Assembly (NCBI GenBank): GCA_020054355.1
Contig: JAGVLI010000391.1
Location: 1 to 10,269 of the forward strand
Direction of reading: 5' to 3'
DNA length: 10,269 nucleotides
Source: Planctomycetales bacterium
GTDB taxonomy: Bacteria > Planctomycetota > Planctomycetia > Gemmatales > Gemmataceae
A program made the translations under genes and the position numbers. The notes under the pieces are model-generated. The model saw only the letters and a list, made by a program, of their open reading frames with translations, was not told where the DNA came from and made no database searches. Shown here one piece after another: positions 1 to 6,246 of the stretch; position 1 is the first letter of the stretch, and the number at the start of each line of letters is the position of its first letter.

Positions 1-444
1 ATCGGCAAAACGCCGGGCCTCGCGTTCGAAGCCGGCGCGCTCGATCGGGGAGAGCGCGGGAAATTCCTCTTCGCCCAGCAGTTCGGCTTCAACCTGGCGG
101 AACGGGGTGGTCACTTCCAACTCGCGCACGATGCGGAACCGGGCCTCACCTTGCAGCAGCAGGTTGAAGCGGCCATCGGGCAAGCGCTGCTCGGCCACGA
201 TCCGCCCGACGCATAGTACGGGCTGCACGGCTGGCTGGCCGTCGTAGTCCTCATCCCAGCCGGGCCGCAGCAGCACCGGCGCGATCAGGCGATCGTCGGC
301 CAGGGCATCCACCGTCATTTGCCGATAGCGCGGCTCGAAGATGTGCAACGGCTGCACGACCTGCGGAAACAGCACGACATTGGGCAAGGGGAACAACCGC
401 ACCGTGCCGTTGAACTGCTCGAGGGATGTGCTGTCGTCTTTCAT
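1..444 (-). CDS. LON peptidase N-terminal (substrate-binding) domain protein, partial
   Basis: The reading frame is open from an ATG at 444 to the left window edge, giving the first 148 residues; the C-terminus lies outside. The N-terminus matches the LON substrate-binding (PUA-like) domain: a strand of the type VRLFPLPNVVLFPQVVQPLHI (split here: VRLFPLPNVV, then LFPQVVQPLHI) at residues 15-35, FEPRYRQM at 37-43, a VGRI strand at 79-82, and a GRFNLLLQGEARFRI block at 91-105. Stand-alone proteins of this family are about 200 residues and lack the AAA+ ATPase and protease domains of Lon. Their role is poorly defined, with substrate recognition usually assumed. The start lies 32 bases downstream of the DUF309 gene on the same strand, so the two are probably one transcript. 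No strong Shine-Dalgarno is visible. A full Lon protease cannot be excluded because the 3' part is missing, but the spacing and style favour the short form. Confidence 0.85.
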   Translation of the reverse strand, partial: MKDDSTSLEQFNGTVRLFPLPNVVLFPQVVQPLHIFEPRYRQMTVDALADDRLIAPVLLRPGWDEDYDGQPAVQPVLCVGRIVAEQRLPDGRFNLLLQGEARFRIVRELEVTTPFRQVEAELLGEEEFPALSPIERAGFEREARRFAD

Positions 445-476
445 GGTTCGCCGTCGGTGGAAGTACGTGCCACGGA

Positions 477-911
477 TCATTCCTCGGCTTCCAGGTACGC
501 TTCCGGGTCGGGCCACCGCGCCGGCGGCGGGTCCAGCTCGATGACTGGCGCCAGGGCGAGGTCCAGCTCCTGGGAACGATCCGGCGACTCCACGGCCAGC
601 AGCGGCGCGAAGCAGTGTTCCATCTCCCGCCAGAAGCCGGCGTTGTCCAGGCCCAGGTAATGATGGCCGTAAGGCTCCATGTACGCCCGGCTGGACAGAT
701 ACAGCTTGCGCGCCCCGCGCACATTGCCGTTGCCGAAATGCGTGAGGCCCACCGCCGCCTGGATCAAGCCCTGGACGAAGCGCTTTTCCGGGCCGGCGCG
801 GTCCAGCCACAGACCCTCCCAGACTTCGTGGGCTTCAAAGAAGTCGTGTCGATTGAACAGCACGACGCCGGCCAGGTAGCGGTCGTCGTAGTCGGCTGCG
901 GGAGAGGCCAT
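477..911 (-). CDS. DUF309 domain-containing protein
   Basis: This 144-residue protein has the DUF309 signature: LFNRHDFFEAHEVWEGLW at residues 18-35, then a helical segment KRFVQGLIQAAVGLTHF at 43-59 and NVRGARKLY at 63-71. DUF309 proteins are small, all-helical and cytoplasmic, with conserved His and Glu in the HDFFEAHEVWE motif; their biochemical role is unknown. The frame is open further upstream to 1016, but residues before the ATG at 911 are unlike the family, so the later start is preferred. A possible promoter lies immediately before this ATG, which would leave little or no leader. The gene is divergent from the plus-strand gene at 1029 and is followed after 32 bases by the LON-domain gene. 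The C-terminal tail from about residue 105 (Pro/Asp/Glu-rich) is not part of the conserved core. Confidence 0.85.
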   Translation of the reverse strand: MASPAADYDDRYLAGVVLFNRHDFFEAHEVWEGLWLDRAGPEKRFVQGLIQAAVGLTHFGNGNVRGARKLYLSSRAYMEPYGHHYLGLDNAGFWREMEHCFAPLLAVESPDRSQELDLALAPVIELDPPPARWPDPEAYLEAEE

Positions 912-917
912 GCCACC

Positions 918-947
918 ATTGTATACCACGGTCCACCGCGATCCCAA
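918..947 (-). promoter_or_regulatory. candidate promoter for the DUF309 gene
   Basis: On the minus strand TTGGGA (947-942) is followed 18 bases later by TACAAT (923-918), overlapping TATACA (925-920, 16-base spacer). The -35 matches the sigma-70 consensus at 4 of 6 positions and the -10 at 5 of 6. Transcription would start at about 911, the first base of the ATG, suggesting a leaderless or nearly leaderless message. This is a consensus match by eye only. Confidence 0.35.
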
Positions 948-1002
948 GGCGAGCCTTCGCGCACCCGGCAACTCGGCGCTGCGGCCGGGCGGCCCAAACG
1001 GG

Positions 1003-1022
1003 TATACTTGCCGCAAAGGAGG
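1003..1022 (+). promoter_or_regulatory. -10 element and strong ribosome binding site of the 1029 gene
   Basis: TATACT (1003-1008) is a good -10 hexamer without a convincing -35 box. It is followed by AAAGGAGG (1015-1022), a near-perfect anti-16S match six bases before the ATG at 1029. The ribosome site fixes the start of the 1029 gene and rejects the longer in-frame extension upstream. The promoter half is weaker evidence than the ribosome site. Confidence 0.6.
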
Positions 1023-1028
1023 CTAATC

Positions 1029-1409
1029 ATGAACGAACCGGCGTTCGACGTGGTGAAATGGGTCGAGGAAGAAAGGAAAAGGGTGATGCGGAACCCGCCG
1101 GTGCCACAGCCCCCACGGGAGCGGCCGACGATTCATTGGACGGAACTGAAAGAGGAAGTTTCCGGGCGCGCCGGCGCGACGGACTGGAACCACTATGTGA
1201 AGCAGGTGGGCCGGCTGCTGGCCGAAGGACACGAGGGCCGCTGGGTGTTGATCGTCGGCGGGGAGATCATCGACATCTACGACACCTACGAGGCGGCCTA
1301 TCAAGTGCGCAACGAACGCTTTCCGCGCCAACATGTGTTGATCCATCAAATTCTGGAACGCGAGCCGATCTTGCGCGGGGGAGGATATCATCGCCTATGG
1401 CGCGTTTGA
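1029..1409 (+). CDS. small DUF5678-like protein paired with an aspartic protease
   Basis: A 126-residue protein starting at an ATG with an excellent AAAGGAGG site six bases upstream. The frame is open back to 426 but that part only mirrors genes on the other strand. Residues 1-45 are charged and proline-rich. The block 66-106 (EGHEGRWVLIVGGEIIDIYD, then TYEAAYQVRNERFPRQHVLI) follows the pattern 'G-[KR]-W-V-x(2)-[VD]-G-E-[VI]-[IV]' plus a following helix seen in DUF5678-type proteins, as I remember that family. No catalytic motif, signal peptide or membrane segment is visible. It overlaps the start of the next gene by 13 bases, so the two are very likely translationally coupled. Small proteins of this type often sit directly before retropepsin-like protease genes; a partner, chaperone or substrate role is inference. 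Confidence 0.8.
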   Translation: MNEPAFDVVKWVEEERKRVMRNPPVPQPPRERPTIHWTELKEEVSGRAGATDWNHYVKQVGRLLAEGHEGRWVLIVGGEIIDIYDTYEAAYQVRNERFPRQHVLIHQILEREPILRGGGYHRLWRV

Positions 1410-1831
1410 CTTTCCCAATTGCTTCCGAAGGATTGGTTGTCGATGTTTTTGTCAACTTGAAAGCCGCGCTGTTGCTGCCGCTGTGGGCTAGCGGTGGAGG
1501 TCCTGCTCCCATTCCAGGCAGAGGGTTGCTCGATACCGGCAGCGACATCTCAGCAGTTTCACTGGCGCTGCTTCAGCGGCTGGGAATTCCGCCCCTCCAA
1601 TCAACTTCGACGCGGACTTTTGCCGGATCGATCCAAATTAATCTCTACGAAGTCGGCCTGCATGTCTTCGATTCGCGGAATGTAAACCTCCCGTGGTTCT
1701 CGCAGCCGTCGCTCGTGGTGATGGAACTGGCTGCCGGCATTCCCTTCGATGCGATCCTGGGCATGGACGTCATCCGCACTTGCAACTTGCACGTCGACGG
1801 TCCCGGCGGGCGGTTCACGCTCGATTTCTGA
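1397..1831 (+). CDS. retropepsin-like aspartic protease
   Basis: A 144-residue protein with the features of a single-domain, retroviral-type aspartic protease: a core strand ending in GRGLLDTGSDIS (residues 41-52; catalytic DTGS at 46-49), a flap-like central region (about 70-90), and the C-terminal ILGMDVIRTCNLHVD block (120-134) with the psi-loop hydrophobic-G motif near the end. Such proteins dimerise to build one active site and are about 110-150 residues long, so this looks full length and intact. No signal peptide or membrane anchor is seen, which suggests a cytoplasmic enzyme. The ATG at 1397 lies within the last codons of the preceding gene, and GGGGGAGG at 1377-1384 may serve as its ribosome site (12-base spacing, rather long). 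The stop is one base from the stop of the convergent glycosyltransferase gene. Substrate unknown. Confidence 0.85.
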   Translation: MARLTFPIASEGLVVDVFVNLKAALLLPLWASGGGPAPIPGRGLLDTGSDISAVSLALLQRLGIPPLQSTSTRTFAGSIQINLYEVGLHVFDSRNVNLPWFSQPSLVVMELAAGIPFDAILGMDVIRTCNLHVDGPGGRFTLDF

Positions 1832-1832
1832 T

Positions 1833-3416
1833 CTACCGCCGCTGAATCACCGCCATGTAGCACAATCCCTGCTTCTGATCGCGGCTGCCGTCGCCCAGGG
1901 GACTCTTGCTCCAGAGATATTTCCAGCCATCCATGCCGGCGCGCGCCGAATCGTACAGGGGCGTTTCATCGGTCATGACCAGTTGGCCCGGCGGCAGCAC
2001 CTGGCGCAAGCCGTGCATCGAGTGCCGATGGGTGAACAGCACCACGGTACGCGGCTGCCGCTGCAAGAACTCGAGCAGCGCCGGTGTTTCCTTGCTGCGA
2101 AAGTTGAGAAAGTCCGAGCGGCCGACGTAAAACGCGACCGAATCGCAGGGGCGGGGGTAGCAGACCACCGGCACATCCTCGTCGCAATATTGAGTCACCG
2201 CGTCCGGCCGGCAGAACGGCGAGCGAAACTCGGCATACCACGGCAACAGGAACTGGTGGCCGACGAAGACCAGCAGGAAGCTCCAGGTCAGCGTCGCGGA
2301 GGTCCACCAAGAACGCTGCCAGCCGGAGACGATGACGTAGTGCCCCAAGGCGAGGGCCAGGAAGGGAAATGCCGGCAGGATGTAGGTCGGCAGCTTGCAG
2401 CCGGATGCCGAGAAGAACGCCACGCACCAGCCGCCGGCCAGCAGCATGAAGCCCAGTTCGGCAGTCCGTTGCCCGGCGTGCTCGGCTTGCGTTGAGAAAA
2501 GAAAGCGCACGCAACCGGCGAGCAGCAGCGATCCGGGCAGCAGACCGAACAACACGATGGGCAGGTAGTACCAGAGCGGTTCGAGGTGGTCGAACGGCTG
2601 GACAAAGCGCTGGACGTTGTGCTTCCAGAAGAACTCGCCGGCGAATTCGGGCACCTTGCAGCAGATGCCGACATACCAGGGCAACGCGATCAGCAGCACG
2701 ACACCCAGGAAACCAGCCATCGGCCGCCAGCCGATCCGGCACAAGCGCTGACTCAGCCAGCCGTAGGCGAGCAAGGGCGGGGCCAGCAGGATCAGGGCAA
2801 TCGGCCCCTTGGTCAAGACGCCGAAGCCGGTCGCGACTGCCGCCAGCAGCCACCAGCCCCAGTGCAACCGTTCGCCGCGCAAGGCTTCCAGGGCGCTGAA
2901 AATCGACAGCGTCACGCAGAAAGCCAGCACGCCGTCCAGCACCAACAAACGGCCGACGCTGAGAAAGCCTGGAGCCAGCGACAGCAACAGCGCTCCCCAG
3001 AAGGCGGGCCGTTCGCCGAGACTGCGCCGGCCAAAGAAGTAGGTCAGCAGGATGCAGCCATGTACCGCCAGCGCGGGGGGCAGCCGAGCCGACCAGTCCG
3101 CGATGCCCAGGAGGCGATAACTGAGCATCACCAGCCAGTAGAGCAGCGGCGGCTTGTCGAGGTATGGCTCGCCTTGCAGATAGGGCACGATCCATTCAGC
3201 GCGCTCGAGCATCTCGCGCGGAATCTGGGCATAGCGGCCCTCGTCCGGCTCGAACAGGTGAAAGCCCAGGCTGGGGTAGAGCAGCAAGCTCGGCAAGATC
3301 AGCAACAGGAGGACGGCAGGCCAGCGCGGCCGGGTCGGGAATTCACTGCGTCCGGGGAAAAGCACCTCCGACCAGAGCACTCGCAGCCAGGAACCGACCG
3401 ATTGAGCAGTTGCCAT
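1833..3416 (-). CDS. ArnT-like GT39/PMT-family glycosyltransferase
   Basis: A 527-residue polytopic inner-membrane protein of the GT-C fold, glycosyltransferase family 39 (ArnT/PMT-like). These enzymes transfer a sugar from a polyprenyl-phosphate donor to lipid or protein on the outer face of the membrane. Evidence: a first membrane helix (about 33-52) followed by the signature FEPDEGRYAQIPREML (55-70; acidic D58), PYLDKPPLLYWL (84-95), a second Asp in RLLVLDG (D161, matching the two acidic positions of ArnT), FWKHNVQRF (263-271) plus WYYLP (282-286), and KLPTYILPAFPFLALALG (341-358). About ten hydrophobic segments lie between 33 and 395. The last 130 residues form a soluble C-terminal domain. 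GGAGGGAA at 3431-3424, seven bases before the ATG, supports the start. It lies 113 bases downstream of tsaD. Donor and acceptor cannot be told from sequence; lipid A modification with aminoarabinose should not be assumed. Confidence 0.9.
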   Translation of the reverse strand: MATAQSVGSWLRVLWSEVLFPGRSEFPTRPRWPAVLLLLILPSLLLYPSLGFHLFEPDEGRYAQIPREMLERAEWIVPYLQGEPYLDKPPLLYWLVMLSYRLLGIADWSARLPPALAVHGCILLTYFFGRRSLGERPAFWGALLLSLAPGFLSVGRLLVLDGVLAFCVTLSIFSALEALRGERLHWGWWLLAAVATGFGVLTKGPIALILLAPPLLAYGWLSQRLCRIGWRPMAGFLGVVLLIALPWYVGICCKVPEFAGEFFWKHNVQRFVQPFDHLEPLWYYLPIVLFGLLPGSLLLAGCVRFLFSTQAEHAGQRTAELGFMLLAGGWCVAFFSASGCKLPTYILPAFPFLALALGHYVIVSGWQRSWWTSATLTWSFLLVFVGHQFLLPWYAEFRSPFCRPDAVTQYCDEDVPVVCYPRPCDSVAFYVGRSDFLNFRSKETPALLEFLQRQPRTVVLFTHRHSMHGLRQVLPPGQLVMTDETPLYDSARAGMDGWKYLWSKSPLGDGSRDQKQGLCYMAVIQRR

Positions 3417-3423
3417 GCGCCGC

Positions 3424-3431
3424 TTCCCTCC
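3424..3431 (-). promoter_or_regulatory. ribosome binding site of the GT39 gene
   Basis: GGAGGGAA on the minus strand ends seven bases before the ATG at 3416 and confirms that start. The remaining 98 bases up to the tsaD stop show no convincing hairpin terminator, so co-transcription from tsaD is possible. Confidence 0.6.
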
Positions 3432-3529
3432 GCACCGGGCGAACGTTCCGCGGCGGCATGATGCCAGGGACGGCGCGTGGGGTCAATTGTTCCTGCGGAT
3501 GTCTTCGCTGGTTGCCCAGTTTCCAAGGC

Positions 3530-4594
3530 TTATCGAGGCCGGCTGCGCTTGCCCAGCGCCTTGCCGCTCTGGTAGGCGGGAACCGCATCGAGATCGAGCG
3601 GCGAGAAATCCTGCCGCCGCCATCTCTCCACGGCCTGGGCGGCCATCGCGGCGTTGTCGGTGCAGAGTTCCAGCGGCGGAATGAACAGTTCGGCGCTCTC
3701 GTCGGCCGTCATGCGTTCCAACGCGCCGCGCAGCGCCCGATTCGCCGCCACGCCGCCGCCCACGGCGAGCCGTTTCAGTCCGGTTCGCCGCAGCGCTTGC
3801 CGGCACTTGGCGGATAGCACGTCGATGGCTGCCTGCTGGAAACTGGCGGCCAGGTCGGCGCGGCGCTGAGGCGGCAGGTCGTTGGCCGGCTTACCGACTT
3901 TCGTGAGGTCTTGACCGTGGACCGCGTAGAGCACGGCCGTTTTCAGCCCGCTGAAGCTGAATGCCAGACGTTCTTCGTGGATGAACGAGCGCGGAAAAGC
4001 GAACGCTTTCGGATTGCCCTGCGCTGCTTCTCGCTCCACGGCCGGGCCGCCGGGGAAGCCCAGTCCCAGGATGCTGGCCACCTTATCGAACGCCTCGCCG
4101 GCGGCGTCGTCGAGCGTGCCGCCCAGCAACTCGAAGTCGAGGGCGTCCTTGCAATGAAACAGCACCGTATGGCCGCCGCTGACCACCAGCCCGATGCACG
4201 GAAAGATGTCGCGCCCCGCCGCCAGCCGGGCGGCATAGATGTGCGATTCGATGTGGTTGACCGCGATCAACGGCACATCCAGGGCGACGGCCAGCATCTT
4301 GGCGGCACTGACGCCGACCAGCAGCGCTCCGACCAGCCCCGGCGTGTTATGCACCGCGAGACAGCCGACGTCTTTCAACTCGATGCCGGCCCGTTTCAGG
4401 GCCTCGTCGATGACTGGCAGCAGCCGTTGTTGATGGGCGCGGGCGGCGACTTCCGGCACCACGCCGCCAAAGCGTCGATGGATGTCGATCTGCGAGGCCA
4501 CGACGCTGGCGAGGACCGTCGGTTCCTCGGTGAAGATCGCTGCGGCGGTTTCGTCGCAACTGGTTTCGAGGGCCAGGAAGTTCACGGGTGGCAT
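3530..4594 (-). CDS. tsaD: tRNA N6-adenosine threonylcarbamoyltransferase TsaD
   Basis: A 354-residue cytoplasmic protein of the Kae1/TsaD/YgjD family. With TsaB and TsaE it transfers the threonylcarbamoyl group from threonylcarbamoyl-AMP to A37 of ANN-decoding tRNAs (t6A synthesis), an essential step in most bacteria. Motifs in order: LALETSCDETAAAI (7-20), FGGVVPEVAARAH (42-54), the metal-binding H-x-E-x-H as NHIESHIYA (H114, E116, H118), VVSGGHT (137-143), GTLDDAAGEAFDKV (159-172), FSGLKTAV (214-221), AVGGGVAAN (277-285) and CTDNAAM (311-317). Length and motif order are normal for the family. One detail: the metal motif carries Ser between E116 and H118, where Gly is common. Upstream, 30 bases away on the same strand, is a HicB-like gene; downstream is the GT39 gene. 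No tsaB or tsaE is in the window. The ribosome site before the ATG is weak (GAGG only two bases away). Confidence 0.97.
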   Translation of the reverse strand: MPPVNFLALETSCDETAAAIFTEEPTVLASVVASQIDIHRRFGGVVPEVAARAHQQRLLPVIDEALKRAGIELKDVGCLAVHNTPGLVGALLVGVSAAKMLAVALDVPLIAVNHIESHIYAARLAAGRDIFPCIGLVVSGGHTVLFHCKDALDFELLGGTLDDAAGEAFDKVASILGLGFPGGPAVEREAAQGNPKAFAFPRSFIHEERLAFSFSGLKTAVLYAVHGQDLTKVGKPANDLPPQRRADLAASFQQAAIDVLSAKCRQALRRTGLKRLAVGGGVAANRALRGALERMTADESAELFIPPLELCTDNAAMAAQAVERWRRQDFSPLDLDAVPAYQSGKALGKRSRPR

Positions 4595-4624
4595 TGCCTC
4601 TTGTTCAATTCGGATCGCGGCGTT

Positions 4625-4813
4625 TCACGAGACCAGCAGGTCATCGACCTTCCGGATTCCTGGGATTTCACCGCTCCGGATGTCGCGGTAAAGGTCCTTG
4701 AGGTTTTCCCTGAGTTCCTTGAGGCTCTTGCCTTGCGTCTGGTAGTCGGGATAATCCTGCAAATAGCCGAACCACCACTTGCCTTCTTGCCAATGGACGA
4801 TCTTCACGGTCAT
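4625..4813 (-). CDS. HicB-like orphan antitoxin
   Basis: A 62-residue protein with the HicB-type partial RNase H-like fold pattern: a first strand TVKIVHW, then EGKWWFGYLQDYPDYQTQG (10-28), where the G-Y-L-x-D-x-P stretch corresponds to the 'P-D-L-P-G' region of HicB, followed by the helix SLKELRENLKDLYRDI (30-45). In classical systems HicB neutralises the mRNA interferase HicA. No HicA-like frame (short dsRBD fold with a G-S-H-x-x-[FY] motif) is found on either side, and there is no C-terminal DNA-binding domain, so this is an orphan. The ATG at 4813 is chosen because GGGAG (4825-4821) lies seven bases upstream; an in-frame GTG at 4819 is the alternative. It is 30 bases from the tsaD start, so it may be co-transcribed with tsaD. 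Confidence 0.75.
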   Translation of the reverse strand: MTVKIVHWQEGKWWFGYLQDYPDYQTQGKSLKELRENLKDLYRDIRSGEIPGIRKVDDLLVS

Positions 4814-4820
4814 TTTCACT

Positions 4821-4825
4821 CTCCC
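4821..4825 (-). promoter_or_regulatory. ribosome binding site deciding the HicB-like start
   Basis: GGGAG on the minus strand sits seven bases before the ATG at 4813 but only one base before the in-frame GTG at 4819, which favours the ATG. Confidence 0.5.
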
Positions 4826-4902
4826 GAAAGCGAGCGGCTGGCCAGGCGGTTAGTGCTGCCTTCGCAACGATACTTACTACACCGTTGAATCAAAAGGAGC
4901 CC

Positions 4903-4996
4903 GAATTCCTCCCAAGCCGGCCGCTCGGCGGCCGTCCGACGCCGCAGTGGTTGGCCGGCCGCCGAGCGGCCGGCTTGGGAAGCTTGGGAAGAATTC
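4903..4996. repeat. nested GC-rich inverted repeat (BIME/REP-like hairpin)
   Basis: Two perfectly complementary 24-base arms, 4910-4933 and 4957-4980, are separated by 23 bases. Each arm is itself a hairpin: 7-base stem around TCG (stem 4918-4924/4928-4934) and 9-base stem around CGA (4954-4962/4966-4974). GAATTC occurs on both outer sides (4903-4908 and 4991-4996). The right flank carries a direct duplication of GCTTGGGAA (4973-4981 and 4982-4990), which breaks outer symmetry. Two palindromic units in opposite orientation are the layout of bacterial interspersed mosaic elements. It lies between the Uma2 stop (5007) and the HicB-like start, so it could also end Uma2 transcription or protect its mRNA, but no run of T follows immediately. 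No protein in this stretch is credible. Confidence 0.85.
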
Positions 4997-5006
4997 GACC
5001 GGCGTT

Positions 5007-5615
5007 TCAAGGCAGCAAGTCGTTGACCGCCACCTGCCCGACGACTTGCCCGGCGAGCACCAGCGGCACATCGCTGCCCGGCATGAAGTCCTGCCGCTGG
5101 CGATAACCGGGAGCGGCGCTCGGCCCAGTCGGCTCGGAATACACTGCGACCTGCGCATCGATCGGGTTGATGATCCAGTAAATCGGGATGTTGGCTCTGG
5201 CGTACAGCGGCCCTTTGCGGTTGCGGTCGCGGTCGAGCGAGGTATCGGCGACCTCGATCAGCAGTCCGATGTCTTGGGGGCTGGGATGGCGGTTCGCAAA
5301 GTCTCGAATATCGCCCTGAACGATGGCTCCGTCCGGTTCCGGCTCACTCTCCGGCAGCGTAATGGCAGATTGCCAGCGCGCGTGCCAGCCAGCAGGCGTC
5401 TGGGGATCAATGGTTTGGGCCGTCAGCTTGAGCGACGTATCGTGCGGCGGATTTCGTGGCATTTTCGGAACGATCCATCCTTCCAACAGTTCGACCCGAT
5501 CCGCTTCGGTCAAAATGCCTGTTCGGATCAGCTGGTGGTACTCGTCCACCGTGAACCTGCGGCCCGGGTAGGGCGGCTGCGGCCCGGGCCCAGAAGGGGG
5601 ACTGATGATGGACAT
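5007..5615 (-). CDS. Uma2-family (DUF820) PD-(D/E)XK nuclease-like protein
   Basis: A 202-residue protein of the Uma2 family, which has the restriction-endonuclease-like core. Motifs: FTVDEYHQLIRTGILTEADRVELLEGWI (split here: FTVDEYHQLI at 21-30; LTEADRVELLEGWIV at 35-49, with the acidic helix residue E45), EPEPDGAIV (93-99, active-site D95), LLIEVADTSLDRDRNRKG (118-135, E121 and K134) and IPIYWIIN (143-150). Length and order are typical. These genes are strongly expanded in planctomycetes and cyanobacteria; the function of most is unknown and nuclease activity is inferred from the fold. The conserved residues look intact. The ATG at 5615 is the first start that precedes the conserved region; no clear ribosome site is visible. 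It lies 59 bases downstream of the ParE-like toxin gene and is followed by the nested inverted repeat. Confidence 0.9.
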   Translation of the reverse strand: MSIISPPSGPGPQPPYPGRRFTVDEYHQLIRTGILTEADRVELLEGWIVPKMPRNPPHDTSLKLTAQTIDPQTPAGWHARWQSAITLPESEPEPDGAIVQGDIRDFANRHPSPQDIGLLIEVADTSLDRDRNRKGPLYARANIPIYWIINPIDAQVAVYSEPTGPSAAPGYRQRQDFMPGSDVPLVLAGQVVGQVAVNDLLP

Positions 5616-5674
5616 GGTGATACCCAGAATGGTGTAAAGCGAATTCCGTAAGCGCTTGTACAGCCCGACCGTCG

Positions 5675-5971
5675 TCAGATGCGATCCTGCCAGCGGGCCG
5701 GATCGCGTCGACTGTTATGCACCGCAATCACCTCGATGCAGTCTGGCCTGACGCGGTAATACACGACATAGGGAAACTTCGACACTACCGCTCGTCGGAC
5801 ATCTCGAACGACCACTTGGTGCATTCGTGGAAAAGCCACAAGTCGATCGAAGACCAGTTGCACGCGAGCCAGAAAGTCAGCGCCAAGTCCGGGGCGTTGC
5901 CGTTCATACCACACTGCGGAGTCGTCAAATTCGGCGCGTGCCTCCGGGTGGAAGATGATCGGCAGGGTCAT
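5675..5971 (-). CDS. ParE/RelE-family toxin
   Basis: A 98-residue protein of the RelE/ParE superfamily (plasmid-stabilisation type). It shows the N-terminal IIFHPEARAEFDDSAVWYER (residues 5-24) strand and helix, the middle R-D-V-R-R-A-V-V-S-K-F-P-Y-V-V-Y-Y-R-V block (57-74), and the C-terminal IEVIAVHNSRRDPARW (79-94), typical of the fold. Members either block gyrase (ParE) or cut mRNA at the ribosome (RelE); the sequence does not decide between them. The ATG at 5971 overlaps the stop of the antitoxin gene as ATGA, so translation is probably coupled. The reading frame stays open upstream to 6553, but those residues mirror the antitoxin and TatD genes in another frame and are rejected. Confidence 0.9.
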   Translation of the reverse strand: MTLPIIFHPEARAEFDDSAVWYERQRPGLGADFLARVQLVFDRLVAFPRMHQVVVRDVRRAVVSKFPYVVYYRVRPDCIEVIAVHNSRRDPARWQDRI

Positions 5972-6198
5972 TGCCGGAGCCTCGCTTGAGTTCGCGCCTT
6001 GACCTCTTCCCAGGGAATACCGATTTCGGGACGCGCGTCCAATTCGGCGCAGCGCCGTTCGATTTCGTGTCGTTGGGATTCGGTCAACTCCGGGGCCACG
6101 CGCTCCGCTTCGATGCCGTCCCAGATGGCTTGCACCAACTGGATCCGATCCTCGACACTCAGGTTGTTGATAGCGGCCAGGGTCGCAGCCAGGTCCAT
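5968..6198 (-). CDS. putative addiction-module antitoxin (TIGR02574/PF09720 type)
   Basis: A 76-residue, highly charged helical protein of the 'addiction module component' family that accompanies RelE/ParE toxins. The signature is LSVEDRIQLVQAIWDGIEAE (residues 13-32), followed by PELTESQRHEIERRCAELDARP (split: PELTESQRHE, IERRCAELDARP), then the W-x-E-V pattern in GIPWEEVKARTQARL near the C-terminus, which wraps the toxin. It precedes the toxin gene with a four-base stop/start overlap (5968-5971), the standard type II layout. The ATG at 6198 is preferred because GAGGTG lies six bases upstream; a GTG at 6207 is the alternative. It begins 48 bases after the TatD-like gene ends. Autoregulation is usual for such modules, but I see no convincing operator palindrome in the short gap. 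Confidence 0.9.
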   Translation of the reverse strand: MDLAATLAAINNLSVEDRIQLVQAIWDGIEAERVAPELTESQRHEIERRCAELDARPEIGIPWEEVKARTQARLRQ

Positions 6199-6204
6199 GA
6201 CAGT

Positions 6205-6210
6205 CACCTC
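6205..6210 (-). promoter_or_regulatory. ribosome binding site deciding the antitoxin start
   Basis: GAGGTG on the minus strand lies six bases before the ATG at 6198. It overlaps the alternative GTG start at 6207, which argues against that start. Confidence 0.5.
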
Positions 6211-6246
6211 TCGGCTTGAGGTCGAACGCTCGCCTGCGGCTCGCGG

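Noticed and set aside
426..1028. Upstream extension of the 1029 gene frame
   Set aside because: It is antisense to the DUF309 gene, and the AAAGGAGG site at 1015-1022 marks the true start.
2586..3461. 291-residue plus-strand open frame
   Set aside because: It lies antisense to the GT39 gene, is rich in Gln, Arg and Ala with no motif, and is explained by the third-position GC bias of the real gene.
3911..4888. 325-residue plus-strand open frame
   Set aside because: Mostly antisense to tsaD and the HicB-like gene, both of which have recognisable motifs; no domain is visible in this frame.
4816..5158. Short minus-strand frames upstream of the HicB-like gene, examined as a possible HicA
   Set aside because: They translate the nested inverted repeat (Pro/Gly/Arg/Ala-rich, symmetric) and have no G-S-H motif or dsRBD pattern.
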